Origin: Nitrososphaerota archaeon
GTDB lineage: Archaea > Thermoproteota > Nitrososphaeria > Nitrososphaerales > Nitrosopumilaceae
Length of the DNA stretch: 58,165 nt
Assembly: GCA_016872015.1 (NCBI GenBank)
Contig: VHBK01000003.1
Coordinates: 1-58,165 of the forward strand
Reading direction: 5' to 3'
Made by a program: the position numbers and the translations under genes. Shown piece by piece: positions 14,922-22,855 of the stretch. The notes below the pieces were generated by a model that was given only the letters and a program-made list of their open reading frames with translations, was not told where the DNA came from and made no database searches. Numbering within the stretch: the stretch's first letter is position 1; each line of letters opens with the position of its first letter.

Positions 14922-15835
14922 TTTAGAAATTTTTCTACTTGTGCGATATTGTTTTGGATGATACCTGCTGATTTGTGCAATTGCTCTCTTTCTTGTGGCG
15001 TAATAGAAATTTCATGGATTTGCGCAATTCCGTCTTTGGTTATTGTGACTGGAACTCCCATGCACAAGTCTTTGGTATCATACTGCCCATCAAGCGATAC
15101 CGATGCGGCAATTTCTAACGGCTGATTTTTGATTATTCCATTTATGACATCAAACGTGTTTTTTGCAATTCCGTAAACGGAGCTTCCTTTGTAGTCTCGC
15201 AGTGATTTCCAATAAGACCTAACAGATGTAGTTATTCGCAACTTTTGTTGCTCATCTAAAATATCATCCACTAGAGTGCTACCAAATTTGGCGCAAGAAA
15301 AAATTGGAACCATGGAATCATCGTGCTCGCCCATTACTAGTGCATCTTTTATTTGGGATTGGTCTGTGCCAAACTCTTTTGCCAATAAATATCGGAATCT
15401 TGCAGAGTCCAGGCTTGATGCTACGCCAAGAACATTTTTTGAGGCTAGATTTGCTCTTTTTTGCACTAGATACGTCATCACATCCACTGGATTTGTAATG
15501 ACTAGTACCTTTGATGACGGTGCAAATTCCGAGATCTTGTACGCTATTTCGGTAATCATTTTTGCCTGATCAAGCATTACATCGCTTCGTGTTATGATGT
15601 GAGATGCAACACTTGCCGCAATGACACAGACATTGGAATTTTTTATTTTGGAATAATCCGATGTGCCAGAAACAGAGATTGTGGAATTTTTTGGTATTGC
15701 ATTTGTGATGTCTAGGGCTTCGCCTATTGCCTTTTTCTCATCTCGATTTACTAGTACAAGATCATCTAGGCCGGAAGAGCCGCACAAAAAGGCAATCGTA
15801 GAGCCAACTTTACCTGCGCCAATTATTGATATCAT
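14918..15835 (-). CDS. mdh: Malate/lactate dehydrogenase family protein
   Basis: A 305-residue NAD(P)-dependent LDH/MDH-fold enzyme. The Rossmann motif is IIGAGKVGSTIAF. The nicotinamide loop is ITNPVDVMTYLV, as in malate dehydrogenases. The catalytic dyad residues are Asp/Arg in SSLDSARFRY and His in MGEHDDS. The active-site loop reads SVASHIITRSDVML where the family usually has PRKPGMSR-type sequence, so the usual first (substrate-selecting) Arg appears to be Ala while the second Arg is kept. Malate-oxaloacetate interconversion is the likely but unproven reaction. Confidence 0.85.
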   Translation of the reverse strand: MISIIGAGKVGSTIAFLCGSSGLDDLVLVNRDEKKAIGEALDITNAIPKNSTISVSGTSDYSKIKNSNVCVIAASVASHIITRSDVMLDQAKMITEIAYKISEFAPSSKVLVITNPVDVMTYLVQKRANLASKNVLGVASSLDSARFRYLLAKEFGTDQSQIKDALVMGEHDDSMVPIFSCAKFGSTLVDDILDEQQKLRITTSVRSYWKSLRDYKGSSVYGIAKNTFDVINGIIKNQPLEIAASVSLDGQYDTKDLCMGVPVTITKDGIAQIHEISITPQEREQLHKSAGIIQNNIAQVEKFLN

Positions 15836-15836
15836 T

Positions 15837-16292
15837 TTATTCTGTTAGGCCCACTCGCTTTATCTGAATTGTGCCTAGGAGTTGCTTTGTCTCTGCAATG
15901 TCATAATACTGGTAGACTACTTCCTTTTTGCTTTGTATTATTATAGTGTCTTCTTGGCCTGGCTCGAGCAGCTTTGTCTTGACTCCAATTGGATCAACAT
16001 AAAACAAATGCGGCTTTGTGTCGGCATTTTTCACAGTCAAAATATATGCAAATTCCGTTCGAGATATCAGATCTGGGTTTGTGCCAGAGTTTCCTATTGT
16101 ACCAACAACTACTGTTTTGCCATCAATGTTTCTAAATTCCAAGGTTTGCTTGATCTCTTCTGGAAAGAAAATGTTGACGTGCCGTACGTTTCCCTGGCCT
16201 GCAAATAAAACAATACCACCAAATGCCGCAATTGCAACAACCAATGCGATTACGACAAACCTTTTTTCGCTGCTCACAAGGTATGATTTCAA
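15837..16292 (-). CDS. Membrane-anchored protein of unknown function
   Basis: I do not recognise this 151-residue protein. One N-terminal transmembrane segment (residues about 11-32, VVIALVVAIAAFGGIVLFAG) is followed by an extracytoplasmic beta-rich domain with strands such as KTVVVGTIGNSGTN and FAYILTVKNADTKPHLFYV. That resembles an immunoglobulin or cupredoxin-like sandwich, but there are no Cys or Cu ligands. It ends one base before the malate dehydrogenase ATG, so the two are in one operon with this gene first. Confidence 0.6.
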   Translation of the reverse strand: MKSYLVSSEKRFVVIALVVAIAAFGGIVLFAGQGNVRHVNIFFPEEIKQTLEFRNIDGKTVVVGTIGNSGTNPDLISRTEFAYILTVKNADTKPHLFYVDPIGVKTKLLEPGQEDTIIIQSKKEVVYQYYDIAETKQLLGTIQIKRVGLTE

Positions 16293-16356
16293 ATTATGCT
16301 ATTTGTAATGCAAATATAATTTTCAAAAATGAGATTCAAAAATAAAAAAAAGGAAA

Positions 16357-16626
16357 CTAGTTTCCTTTGTTTGTGCTTTTTCGAGAGCCTGTGCCCCTGT
16401 TTGTGACTCGCACCATTCCTTCTGTTGATGGTCGTGCCCGTGGTGCAGGAAGGTCTTTGAGTGCTACAGTTTTGTTGCCCCTACCCAGAGAAAGCGTAAC
16501 ATTCTTGCCAACTTTTGCTAGCTTTTCTTGTTGGGCTTTTCTGTATTCGTCTCCTGCCCAATTTTGGGAGGAAATATCTGCCTCTCGCTTGCCGGTTCCG
16601 CGTCCTGTAACTTTGGTTACTTTCAT
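16357..16626 (-). CDS. Small basic protein of unknown function
   Basis: An 89-residue highly basic protein I cannot assign. It carries a repeated motif at its two ends: KVTKVTGRGTGKRE at the N-terminus and VRVTNRGTGSRKST at the C-terminus. No Cys, membrane or helical signature is seen, and it is rich in Gly, Arg and Lys, which suggests nucleic-acid or ribosome association. The start at ATG 16626 is followed by an ordinary archaeal reading frame with no overlap. Confidence 0.6.
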   Translation of the reverse strand: MKVTKVTGRGTGKREADISSQNWAGDEYRKAQQEKLAKVGKNVTLSLGRGNKTVALKDLPAPRARPSTEGMVRVTNRGTGSRKSTNKGN

Positions 16627-16687
16627 GGTGTGATTTAGCTTGCAAATTATTTAGAAACTAGGTACACACTGCATTGCAAAGCAAGAA

Positions 16688-16745
16688 TGGAAGGAAGGCG
16701 AAGAAAGCAATTGGGGAAACAGGAATCAGCTACTCCTCCCTTCCA
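16688..16745 (-). ncRNA. Candidate hairpin small RNA
   Basis: On the minus strand UGGAAGGGAGG (16745-16735) can pair with CCUUCCUUCCA (16698-16688) as an 11-bp stem with one G-U pair. On the plus strand that pair would be an A-C mismatch, so the minus strand is favoured. A TATA-like attaaatag centred near 16772 predicts a start at about 16745, the base of the stem, and a perfect regulon palindrome lies 43 bases upstream. The 3' end is not defined. No useful open frame exists here. Confidence 0.35.
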
Positions 16746-16787
16746 ATGGCATAGTTTGGCGTTTTTTCTATTTAATGAGGGTCTTGA

Positions 16788-16803
16788 TTTTCAGCCCTGA
16801 TAA
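16788..16803. promoter_or_regulatory. Perfect stress-regulon palindrome
   Basis: The site TTTTCAGCCCTGATAA matches the consensus at all 14 positions. It lies 43 bases from the predicted minus-strand RNA start at 16745 and ends 47 bases before the permease ATG at 16850, so either or both may be its target. Confidence 0.6.
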
Positions 16804-16849
16804 TGCAATCACCACTAGACATAAAGCAATTTGATTTTGGAAAAATGCA

Positions 16850-18136
16850 ATGGCCGAGCTAAAGCGCCACTTGGGACTATTCCACACCACAATGTATGGT
16901 GTTGGCCTAATTTTGGGTGCAGGAATCTATGCGTTAATTGGAGATGCGGCAGGCCAGGCAGGAAACTCTGTTTGGATTTCATTTGTTCTTGCCGCAATTT
17001 CTGCCGTCTTTACTGGATTAAGCTATGCAGAATTGTCATCAATGTACCCAAAGGCAGCTGCGGAATACTTGTTTGTAAAAAATGCATTTAAGAACAATTT
17101 TGTTGCATTTTTGGTCGGCTGGTTGACACTCTTTGTTGCAGTAATATCGGCTGCGGCAATTGCACTTGGGTTTGGCGGATACTTTACGCAATTATTCCAA
17201 ATTCCGATTGTGCTGGCAGCCGTTTTAATTATTGCAATATTGACATTTGTGAATTATTTTGGAATTCGCGAGTCCTCATCGATGAATATTGTATTTACCA
17301 TAATAGAAGCGGCCGGTCTTGCCATTGTGATTTGGGCAGGCATGACCATCACTGGGGTAGAGATTGATTATTTTGAAATGCCGCATGGCTTTTCAGGCAT
17401 ATTTTCTGCTTTTACACTCGTGTTTTTTGCCTATATAGGATTTGAAAATATAGCAAACATTGCAGAGGAGATAAAAAATCCAAGAAAAGTTCTGCCTCGG
17501 GCAATAATTTTGGCAGTATCCATTACCGCCATTGTGTACATTTTGGTCTCTATTTCTGCAGTGCGAGTATTAGATTGGCAGGCGCTAGATGCATCTTTTG
17601 CGCCTCTGTCCGATGTGATAAAAACAGCATTGGGTCAAGAATGGGGTTTTGGGATTTTGATCATAGCTCTTTTTGCCACAACAAACACGGTTCTGATAAT
17701 GCTTGTATCAGGGTCTAGAATTTTGTACGGCGTATCAGTGGACAAGGCACTGCCCGCAATATTTTCTGCAATTCACCAAAAAAGAAAGACACCGTGGATT
17801 GCAGTGATTTTGATTGGTTCACTGTCTGTTGGATTTGTCTTTGTTGGAGACATTGGAACTGTGGCAAACATTTCTGTCTTTGCTATAATCATGGTCTTTG
17901 TGTTGGTGAATCTGTCGTTAATTTGGTTGCGCTACAAGGAGCCAAATGCGGATCGACAATTCAAGTCGCCAGGAAATATTGGCAAGTTTCCCATTTTGGC
18001 CGCATTGGGAATTATAACACCAATTCTTGGAATTATTCAGTTTGATTCGTTTGTTATTTTGATGGGCCTAGGAGTAGTAGCTAGTGGTGCATTATTCTAT
18101 TTCATCTACAACAAAATAAAAAAAGAAAAGATCTGA
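16850..18136 (+). CDS. APC-superfamily amino acid permease
   Basis: A 428-residue transporter with about 12 transmembrane helices. The first helix carries the unwound GxGxGI-type motif (MYGVGLILGAGIYALIG) of amino acid/polyamine/cation transporters. Helix 6 has FFAYIGFENIANIAEEIKNP, the other substrate-site signature. It probably imports an amino acid by proton or sodium coupling, but the substrate is unknown. A TATA-like gacataaagc is about 27 bases before the ATG. Its stop directly abuts the stop of the convergent DsbA-like gene. Confidence 0.88.
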   Translation: MAELKRHLGLFHTTMYGVGLILGAGIYALIGDAAGQAGNSVWISFVLAAISAVFTGLSYAELSSMYPKAAAEYLFVKNAFKNNFVAFLVGWLTLFVAVISAAAIALGFGGYFTQLFQIPIVLAAVLIIAILTFVNYFGIRESSSMNIVFTIIEAAGLAIVIWAGMTITGVEIDYFEMPHGFSGIFSAFTLVFFAYIGFENIANIAEEIKNPRKVLPRAIILAVSITAIVYILVSISAVRVLDWQALDASFAPLSDVIKTALGQEWGFGILIIALFATTNTVLIMLVSGSRILYGVSVDKALPAIFSAIHQKRKTPWIAVILIGSLSVGFVFVGDIGTVANISVFAIIMVFVLVNLSLIWLRYKEPNADRQFKSPGNIGKFPILAALGIITPILGIIQFDSFVILMGLGVVASGALFYFIYNKIKKEKI

Positions 18137-18955
18137 TCATTTCAGATACTTGTCAATTACGCCAGAAAACACGGATGCGGGTTGAGGTCCAGAAATTTTC
18201 TCTGTCGCACCGTTGGGGCCAACAATTAGAAATGTTGGAGTCCCTTGAGCTCCCGCAGAAGATGCGATTGCCAAGTTGTGCTTGATTCTATCCGAATATT
18301 TGGCAGAATCTAGGCACGAATCAAACTTTGTTGAATCCAGGCCTACCTCTGTGGCAAATTTCTTCAGGTTTGCATTGTTTGCCCATCCGCTTCCGATTCC
18401 TCCCTGGCTTGAATAGAGCTTGTTGTGATATTGCCAGTACTTTCCCTACTCGTCTGCGCAATATGACGCAATTACTGCAGAATCCGAGTCTGGGCCCAAA
18501 AACGACAGATCAACAAAGACCAGATTTGCCTTGCCAGGCGCAATATATTGCGACTCTATTGTTGGCTTTTCCTTTGTAAACCAGGAATAACACTTGGGGC
18601 ACTGATAATCACCAAATTCTATTATGGTCACCTTGGCGTAAGCTGAGCCCTGAATTGGGGACGCCATGGAAACGTCAATTCCGCCAATCATCTTTGGCTT
18701 GTCTGACATTTTGTGGTCTGCCATTTTGTCTGTCATTTTCTTGTCTGTCATCTTTTTCTTGGTTGTTTTCTTTTTGATGTCTTTCTTTTTGTCATCCATT
18801 TTCTTGTCTTTCTTTTTGTCAGCCATCTTTTCTGACATTTTTTTCTCCGTCATTTTGTCAGAACTGGATGGTTTTTCTTCCATTGCGGTTGCGTGTGATG
18901 TTACAAGCAACAAAGCTAGCGCAATCGAGAAGACAAACGCAAGTATTGTTTTCAT
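18137..18955 (-). pseudogene. Exported DsbA-like thioredoxin-fold protein, interrupted by an in-frame TAG
   Basis: The frame opens with a signal peptide and a long Lys/Met/Asp-rich linker. Next come a thioredoxin-fold start with FGDYQCPKCYSWF (CPKC redox centre) and the helical domain up to YCADE. A TAG at 18446-18448 stops it. The same frame then continues perfectly for about 102 codons through GKYWQYHNKLYS and the cis-Pro segment QGTPTFLIVGP to a natural TGA at 18137. Family members usually have Gln there (CAG), so one C-to-T change explains the stop. It is either a recent nonsense mutation or a base-call error. The intact protein would be a periplasmic disulfide oxidoreductase. Confidence 0.8.
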
Positions 18956-19203
18956 TGTACCTCAGAGCCGGAATTTTGCATTTAATCATTTTTCCAGATC
19001 TGGGCTAGATTTGGGAAAACGCTTTAGTAATTTTTTGATACATATAACATTGATTCGGTTCAAGACTGAGTTATTCAATCAGTTCCTTTTCCCCCACAGT
19101 TTTGAATCGAATCTTTGGTAATAATTTTCCAAAGATCACAAAACTAGGCTCGATTTTCGGAAATAATGGCAAGGCTTTAATCTGGTTTTTCGAGGTTTGC
19201 AGC

Positions 19204-19578
19204 TTGGGAGAGAACTTGAATCGTCAGCACAGCCCACTGGAAATATGCAATCACATCATAACACTTGATGAATCCATTAGATTTGTAGGGCGAATCAAGG
19301 ACAAAAAAGTAGTCGCATTTGCAAGAAACACAACAAAGGCTCCGCTATTAGACTCGGAGCTAGGCAACATGGCGCATTACTGGGCATCAATTAAGGCAGG
19401 AGTCGAAGAAATGTTTGACGGACCATTGGGCAAAACAAACTGGATGATTACCGCAAAAGAACGGGTAAAGCTAGTCACACTATTCCTAGATGACGGCCTG
19501 CTGATATTTTCACTAGAGGTGGACTCTGACCATGACACAATAATTAAGCAAATCCAAGGCCTGAACCTTTCATTATAG
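19204..19578 (+). CDS. Thaumarchaeal conserved protein of unknown function
   Basis: A soluble 125-residue protein from TTG 19204. That start fits a TATA-like gctttaatc about 28 bases upstream and is preferred to the upstream ATG at 19102. The pattern IITLDESIRFVGRI, KKVVAFARN, LGKTNWMIT and KLVTLFLDDGLLIFSLEVD suggests an alpha-beta sensor-like fold. It is a distant paralogue of the protein at 30477-30881, which has LTLEKDIRFAGIL, LGPINYLA and a matching strand order. No function is known to me. The 250 bases upstream show no clear gene. Confidence 0.6.
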   Translation: MGENLNRQHSPLEICNHIITLDESIRFVGRIKDKKVVAFARNTTKAPLLDSELGNMAHYWASIKAGVEEMFDGPLGKTNWMITAKERVKLVTLFLDDGLLIFSLEVDSDHDTIIKQIQGLNLSL

Positions 19579-19608
19579 TTATTCTAAACAAGTTTGTTAT
19601 ATACAAGT

Positions 19609-19627
19609 ATGTCATAATATATGACAT
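19609..19627. promoter_or_regulatory. Perfect palindrome overlapping the start of the small HTH gene
   Basis: ATGTCATA-ATA-TATGACAT is an exact 8-bp inverted repeat with a 3-base spacer. It covers positions about -17 to +2 of the gene at 19626, downstream of a TATA box (gttatatac). That position is typical of an autorepressor operator. Confidence 0.65.
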
Positions 19628-19904
19628 GGCCACACAGTCACCGCTACAATCCCACACTCCAACTCTGAAAACAATTGAGATGATAGAGAGAGTTCTTGCC
19701 GAGGGAAAAGAATTTAGCTCAAGAAACAAGCTTTCAAGGGCACTACCAAAGCAGGTTCAACCAAAGACAATTGATGCCGTCTTGAACTATCTAGAGAGGT
19801 CAAACAAGGTCATGCGAGACAAAAAAGGTGCCATACTGTGGATCTTTGCAGAAGATAGTCCAAAGCTGATGAAGCTGCACAAGAAATCTACTGCACTGAA
19901 ATAA
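19626..19904 (+). CDS. Small winged-helix-like DNA-binding protein
   Basis: A basic protein of 92 residues. It has helix (LKTIEMIERVLAEGKEF), helix-turn-helix (SRNKLSRALPKQVQPKTIDAVLNYLERSN) and a beta-wing (KVMRDKKGAILWIFAED), which is the layout of a minimal winged helix. It may act as a local repressor. A perfect palindrome lies over its own transcription start, so autoregulation is the simplest idea. It follows the conserved protein at 19204 after a 47-base gap with its own promoter. Confidence 0.65.
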   Translation: MATQSPLQSHTPTLKTIEMIERVLAEGKEFSSRNKLSRALPKQVQPKTIDAVLNYLERSNKVMRDKKGAILWIFAEDSPKLMKLHKKSTALK

Positions 19905-19953
19905 TCAATGATCTAATTCTAATTTAGCTAGATCAAAAAAAAGAAAAAAAGGA

Positions 19954-21207
19954 TTATGGTTGTGTTGCGTATCCGCGCTGCATTAGAATTCCTGCAGTTC
20001 CTTCAGACACACATATTGCGTTGCCGTTAGATTTTTTGAGTAACAGTTGTAGGCCTTCGTTGCACTGGACTTGGCTTGGTTCGATTCCCTTTTCCATTTG
20101 CTTTAGTGGTGCCATTGCTGGTCCATCGCTGGAATCATCCATGGTGTCTTCCATAGTATCATCCATGGAATCTAGGACTACCTCTACAAACGGACAGTTG
20201 ACGATGAATCCTCCAAGTGCTGTGGTTAGCTCCTCGTTTGATGCAGCCTCTGTGATTTCTGCTGTTGTGGTCAGAAACGGTGCAGATTCTGCGTCAGCCC
20301 AGGTTGCCATCTGGATTCTCCAAAATGGAGAATAGAATTCGTCGCCTTCCTGTGTTGAGCCTATACTTGCCTGGAATCCTGCTGGACCTGTGCCTGTAAT
20401 GCCGTTTGTGAAAACATACAGATCAGATGCCGCAGATGACACCAGCGTATTGCCTATTTTCTCAACGTGTATGACACCTAGCATCTCTGCTACTTCCGGT
20501 GATGATGCATCAGTTGCAATATAGTAGATTGTAGAGCCGTCTGGTCCAAATCCTCTGTGTGCAACAAATGTTACCACCATGTTTTCTGTGTCAATTTCTA
20601 GGACTTGGCCACCGCCGTATGGGGTGTCGTCACCTAGTTCTGGGTTTTCACGAATTGGCAGTGCACCGCCCTCCCATTGGATGAATGGGCAGTTCACTAT
20701 TACTCCGGTTTCCTCTATTGACAGCTCACCTGCCTGTTGTGCTGCAATGATTTCATCTTCTGATGTCAGCTCTCTTGGAGAAGATTCTTCAGTCCAAGTT
20801 ACATGCAGTACAGACCATGCAGGACTATACTCTGGATCTCCTGGTTGCGAGTCTGCAACGTTTGGCTGGAATCCGGCTGGGCCTGGACCCTCAACGCCGT
20901 TTGTAAACTCGTAGATTTGTGCAAGAGCGTCTGCTGGTGTGTTTTTGAGTGCTGGTGTGTATACTACTCTAAATCCCGTTAGCTCGCTTAGATGATCAGC
21001 TACTTCCTCATGTGATGCCTCTGTTGTGATATAGAATACTTCGTTGCCATCTGCATATCCCATGATTAGTGGGATTTCAAGCGGAACCGATGTATCTGAG
21101 AGTTCTTGCACTGCAGCGCTCGCTGTTAGTGCAGAACCTGAGAAGAGCATCGCAATGCCAAATAGCATAGCAACTAACTTTAGCTTGTCAGGTTGAGTTA
21201 TTCTCAT
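19954..21207 (-). CDS. Secreted protein with duplicated DUF7482-like domain
   Basis: An exported 417-residue protein with a signal peptide ending near ASA (residue 31). Two similar domains follow, about residues 36-195 and 205-350. Each has IYYIATDAS/VFYITTEAS, TNGxxGxGPAGFQ, YSPxW and GxIVNCPF blocks. A short Asp/Met linker (MDDTMEDTMDD) leads to a C-terminal module with two Cys (CNEGLQLLLKKSNGNAICV) that recurs in thaumarchaeal secreted proteins. Likely a cell-surface protein; its function is unknown. A TATA-like tttattatc lies about 27 bases before the ATG. Confidence 0.75.
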   Translation of the reverse strand: MRITQPDKLKLVAMLFGIAMLFSGSALTASAAVQELSDTSVPLEIPLIMGYADGNEVFYITTEASHEEVADHLSELTGFRVVYTPALKNTPADALAQIYEFTNGVEGPGPAGFQPNVADSQPGDPEYSPAWSVLHVTWTEESSPRELTSEDEIIAAQQAGELSIEETGVIVNCPFIQWEGGALPIRENPELGDDTPYGGGQVLEIDTENMVVTFVAHRGFGPDGSTIYYIATDASSPEVAEMLGVIHVEKIGNTLVSSAASDLYVFTNGITGTGPAGFQASIGSTQEGDEFYSPFWRIQMATWADAESAPFLTTTAEITEAASNEELTTALGGFIVNCPFVEVVLDSMDDTMEDTMDDSSDGPAMAPLKQMEKGIEPSQVQCNEGLQLLLKKSNGNAICVSEGTAGILMQRGYATQP

Positions 21208-21251
21208 GTTTTAGAACGGGTCCACTTTAGATAATAAAACTTGTTCCAGAT

Positions 21252-21488
21252 CTAGACTGAGAAATCCGAATAAAACATGTTGTCGTCTGGAAACATCGAT
21301 ATTCCAATGGCCAGTGGAATTAGGAACAATCCAATTCCAATTGCTGTAAGTATTATGCCAAGCCACAGGCAGCTTTTTGCCCTTTTTGGGTCATCGTCCT
21401 TTATCACAAAATACGCAATCACTCCACCAATGACATTAAACAATATTGGCAGCAAAAACCACCAAGCGCTTCTGCATTTTACTTCCAT
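21252..21488 (-). CDS. Small membrane protein
   Basis: A 78-residue protein with two strong transmembrane helices (residues about 9-28 and 40-63) joined by a charged turn, KDDDPKRAK. The layout resembles small two-helix proteins that precede or modulate envelope systems, but I cannot name a family. It lies upstream of the duplicated secreted-protein gene on the same strand. Confidence 0.55.
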   Translation of the reverse strand: MEVKCRSAWWFLLPILFNVIGGVIAYFVIKDDDPKRAKSCLWLGIILTAIGIGLFLIPLAIGISMFPDDNMFYSDFSV

Positions 21489-21526
21489 GATATGATCACC
21501 AAGTCTGATCTAAAAAACATTAGTCA

Positions 21527-22855
21527 TCACAGATACTTGTCTAGTGGGAATTTTTTTGCGCCAGAGATTTTTGCTATTTCAAATCCCTCTTGGCGCTTGT
21601 CCAGTGGTCTTGTTGCATCGATTCCTAGCTTGGCAGTGAGTAGATTTTTCTGATCACTTGATGGGTCAAGGCTAGAGCCGCGCACCTTTTCTATTATGGC
21701 AAGGTTTCTGTCTGCTTGGAATCGTGTAGCCATTGCATATTCTACTTGGATTGGATCGGTTGGGTCAATATCATCATCAACTACGGTTACCATTTTCAGG
21801 GATCGATGGGCTGCAAATGTTTCTGCGATTGCCTTTTTGCCGTCGTCCTTGTTCTTCTTTGATATCTGCACTACTGCATGAAGCCAGTTGCATCCACCAT
21901 CGGACATTACAACTTGTTTTGTTTGTGGAATTTTCTTTTTGACGTCTCGGTTCAGCTTGGATTCAATTGGCATACCCATTAGCAGTCGGTGTTCTGCAAA
22001 TCCTGCCAAGATATCATGGAATATTGCATTGTTCCTATAGTAGAGATTTTCCAGCTCAAAGACCGGCTGTGCTCGGACAAAATCATAAGTCCTTAACATT
22101 TCCACCATCCACTCCTTGTGGGTTTTATCAGAGAGAATTTTGCCCTCCATTACAATTTCTGTTCCAGATGGGACCATTCTTCCAGAATATGGTAGCTTGG
22201 TCAGTGTCAGCTTGCCGCCAAGAATTGTATTTGCTATATCAAGTTCGTCTTCTCCCCATTCTGCCTGATATGCACCTGCAATGGACACTGCTGGATGGAC
22301 GCCGACTGTAATTGCTACTTTGAGGTCCTCGCCATGCTCTTTTGCATCCATAAATGAGCGATGCAGGTGTCTGCCTTCCACCATTCGAATGGAAAAGTGA
22401 GTCTTGTCTATTGGCATTAGTCTATGAAATGACGAGTTTTGCGTCTTTTTCTCATAGTTTTGCGAGTAAATTATAGAGGATGTGATGAATGGTCCTGATT
22501 CTTTTTCAAAATGGGTCACTATAGGAAGTATGGACAGGTCGTGCGATTTGTTCTCAAAGAACTTGCCTGCAGATGATACCTTGGGCTTTTTTGCATGAGA
22601 AATAGCAGTGATTACCTTTTGGTGAATGGTACTTTCAGTGCCAGAGACTGCCTTTGCAAATCTCGCCCGATTACCAACCAGATTTGCAACGAGTCTCAGC
22701 TTGCTTTCTTTGATGTTTTCAAATAGAATTGCGTTTGCACCATCTACCTGGGCAGTAAGCGATGCAATTTCAAATTTAGTAGAGACCTTTTTGGATATTG
22801 TGTGTAGCTGGCCCATCTTTTTTACTAGAGCAATGTAGCTACGAAGGTCCGTCAT
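21527..22855 (-). CDS. UbiD-family decarboxylase
   Basis: A full-length 442-residue UbiD enzyme, which needs prenylated FMN. It has the conserved block VDDDIDPTDPIQVEYAMATRFQADRN near residues 365-390, and KLPYSGRMVPSGTEIVMEG in the middle. In archaea a UbiD homologue decarboxylates trans-anhydromevalonate phosphate in the modified mevalonate pathway, so an isoprenoid role is attractive; an aromatic acid decarboxylase is the alternative. Its ATG overlaps the stop of the upstream gene (ATGA), so it is translated from a two-gene operon. Confidence 0.85.
   Translation of the reverse strand: MTDLRSYIALVKKMGQLHTISKKVSTKFEIASLTAQVDGANAILFENIKESKLRLVANLVGNRARFAKAVSGTESTIHQKVITAISHAKKPKVSSAGKFFENKSHDLSILPIVTHFEKESGPFITSSIIYSQNYEKKTQNSSFHRLMPIDKTHFSIRMVEGRHLHRSFMDAKEHGEDLKVAITVGVHPAVSIAGAYQAEWGEDELDIANTILGGKLTLTKLPYSGRMVPSGTEIVMEGKILSDKTHKEWMVEMLRTYDFVRAQPVFELENLYYRNNAIFHDILAGFAEHRLLMGMPIESKLNRDVKKKIPQTKQVVMSDGGCNWLHAVVQISKKNKDDGKKAIAETFAAHRSLKMVTVVDDDIDPTDPIQVEYAMATRFQADRNLAIIEKVRGSSLDPSSDQKNLLTAKLGIDATRPLDKRQEGFEIAKISGAKKFPLDKYL

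Noticed and set aside
16320-16335. Regulon palindrome before the membrane-anchored protein at 15837-16292
   Set aside because: The match is 10 of 14 but lies only 28 bases from the start, unlike all other sites, so it is probably chance in A/T-rich DNA.
18446-18448. TAG as pyrrolysine
   Set aside because: Pyrrolysine is not known in this group, no pyl genes are visible, and Gln is the residue expected at this place in the family.
21248-21263. Regulon palindrome before the duplicated secreted protein
   Set aside because: Only 9 of 14 positions match and the left half is poor; the distance (41 bases) is near but not convincing.
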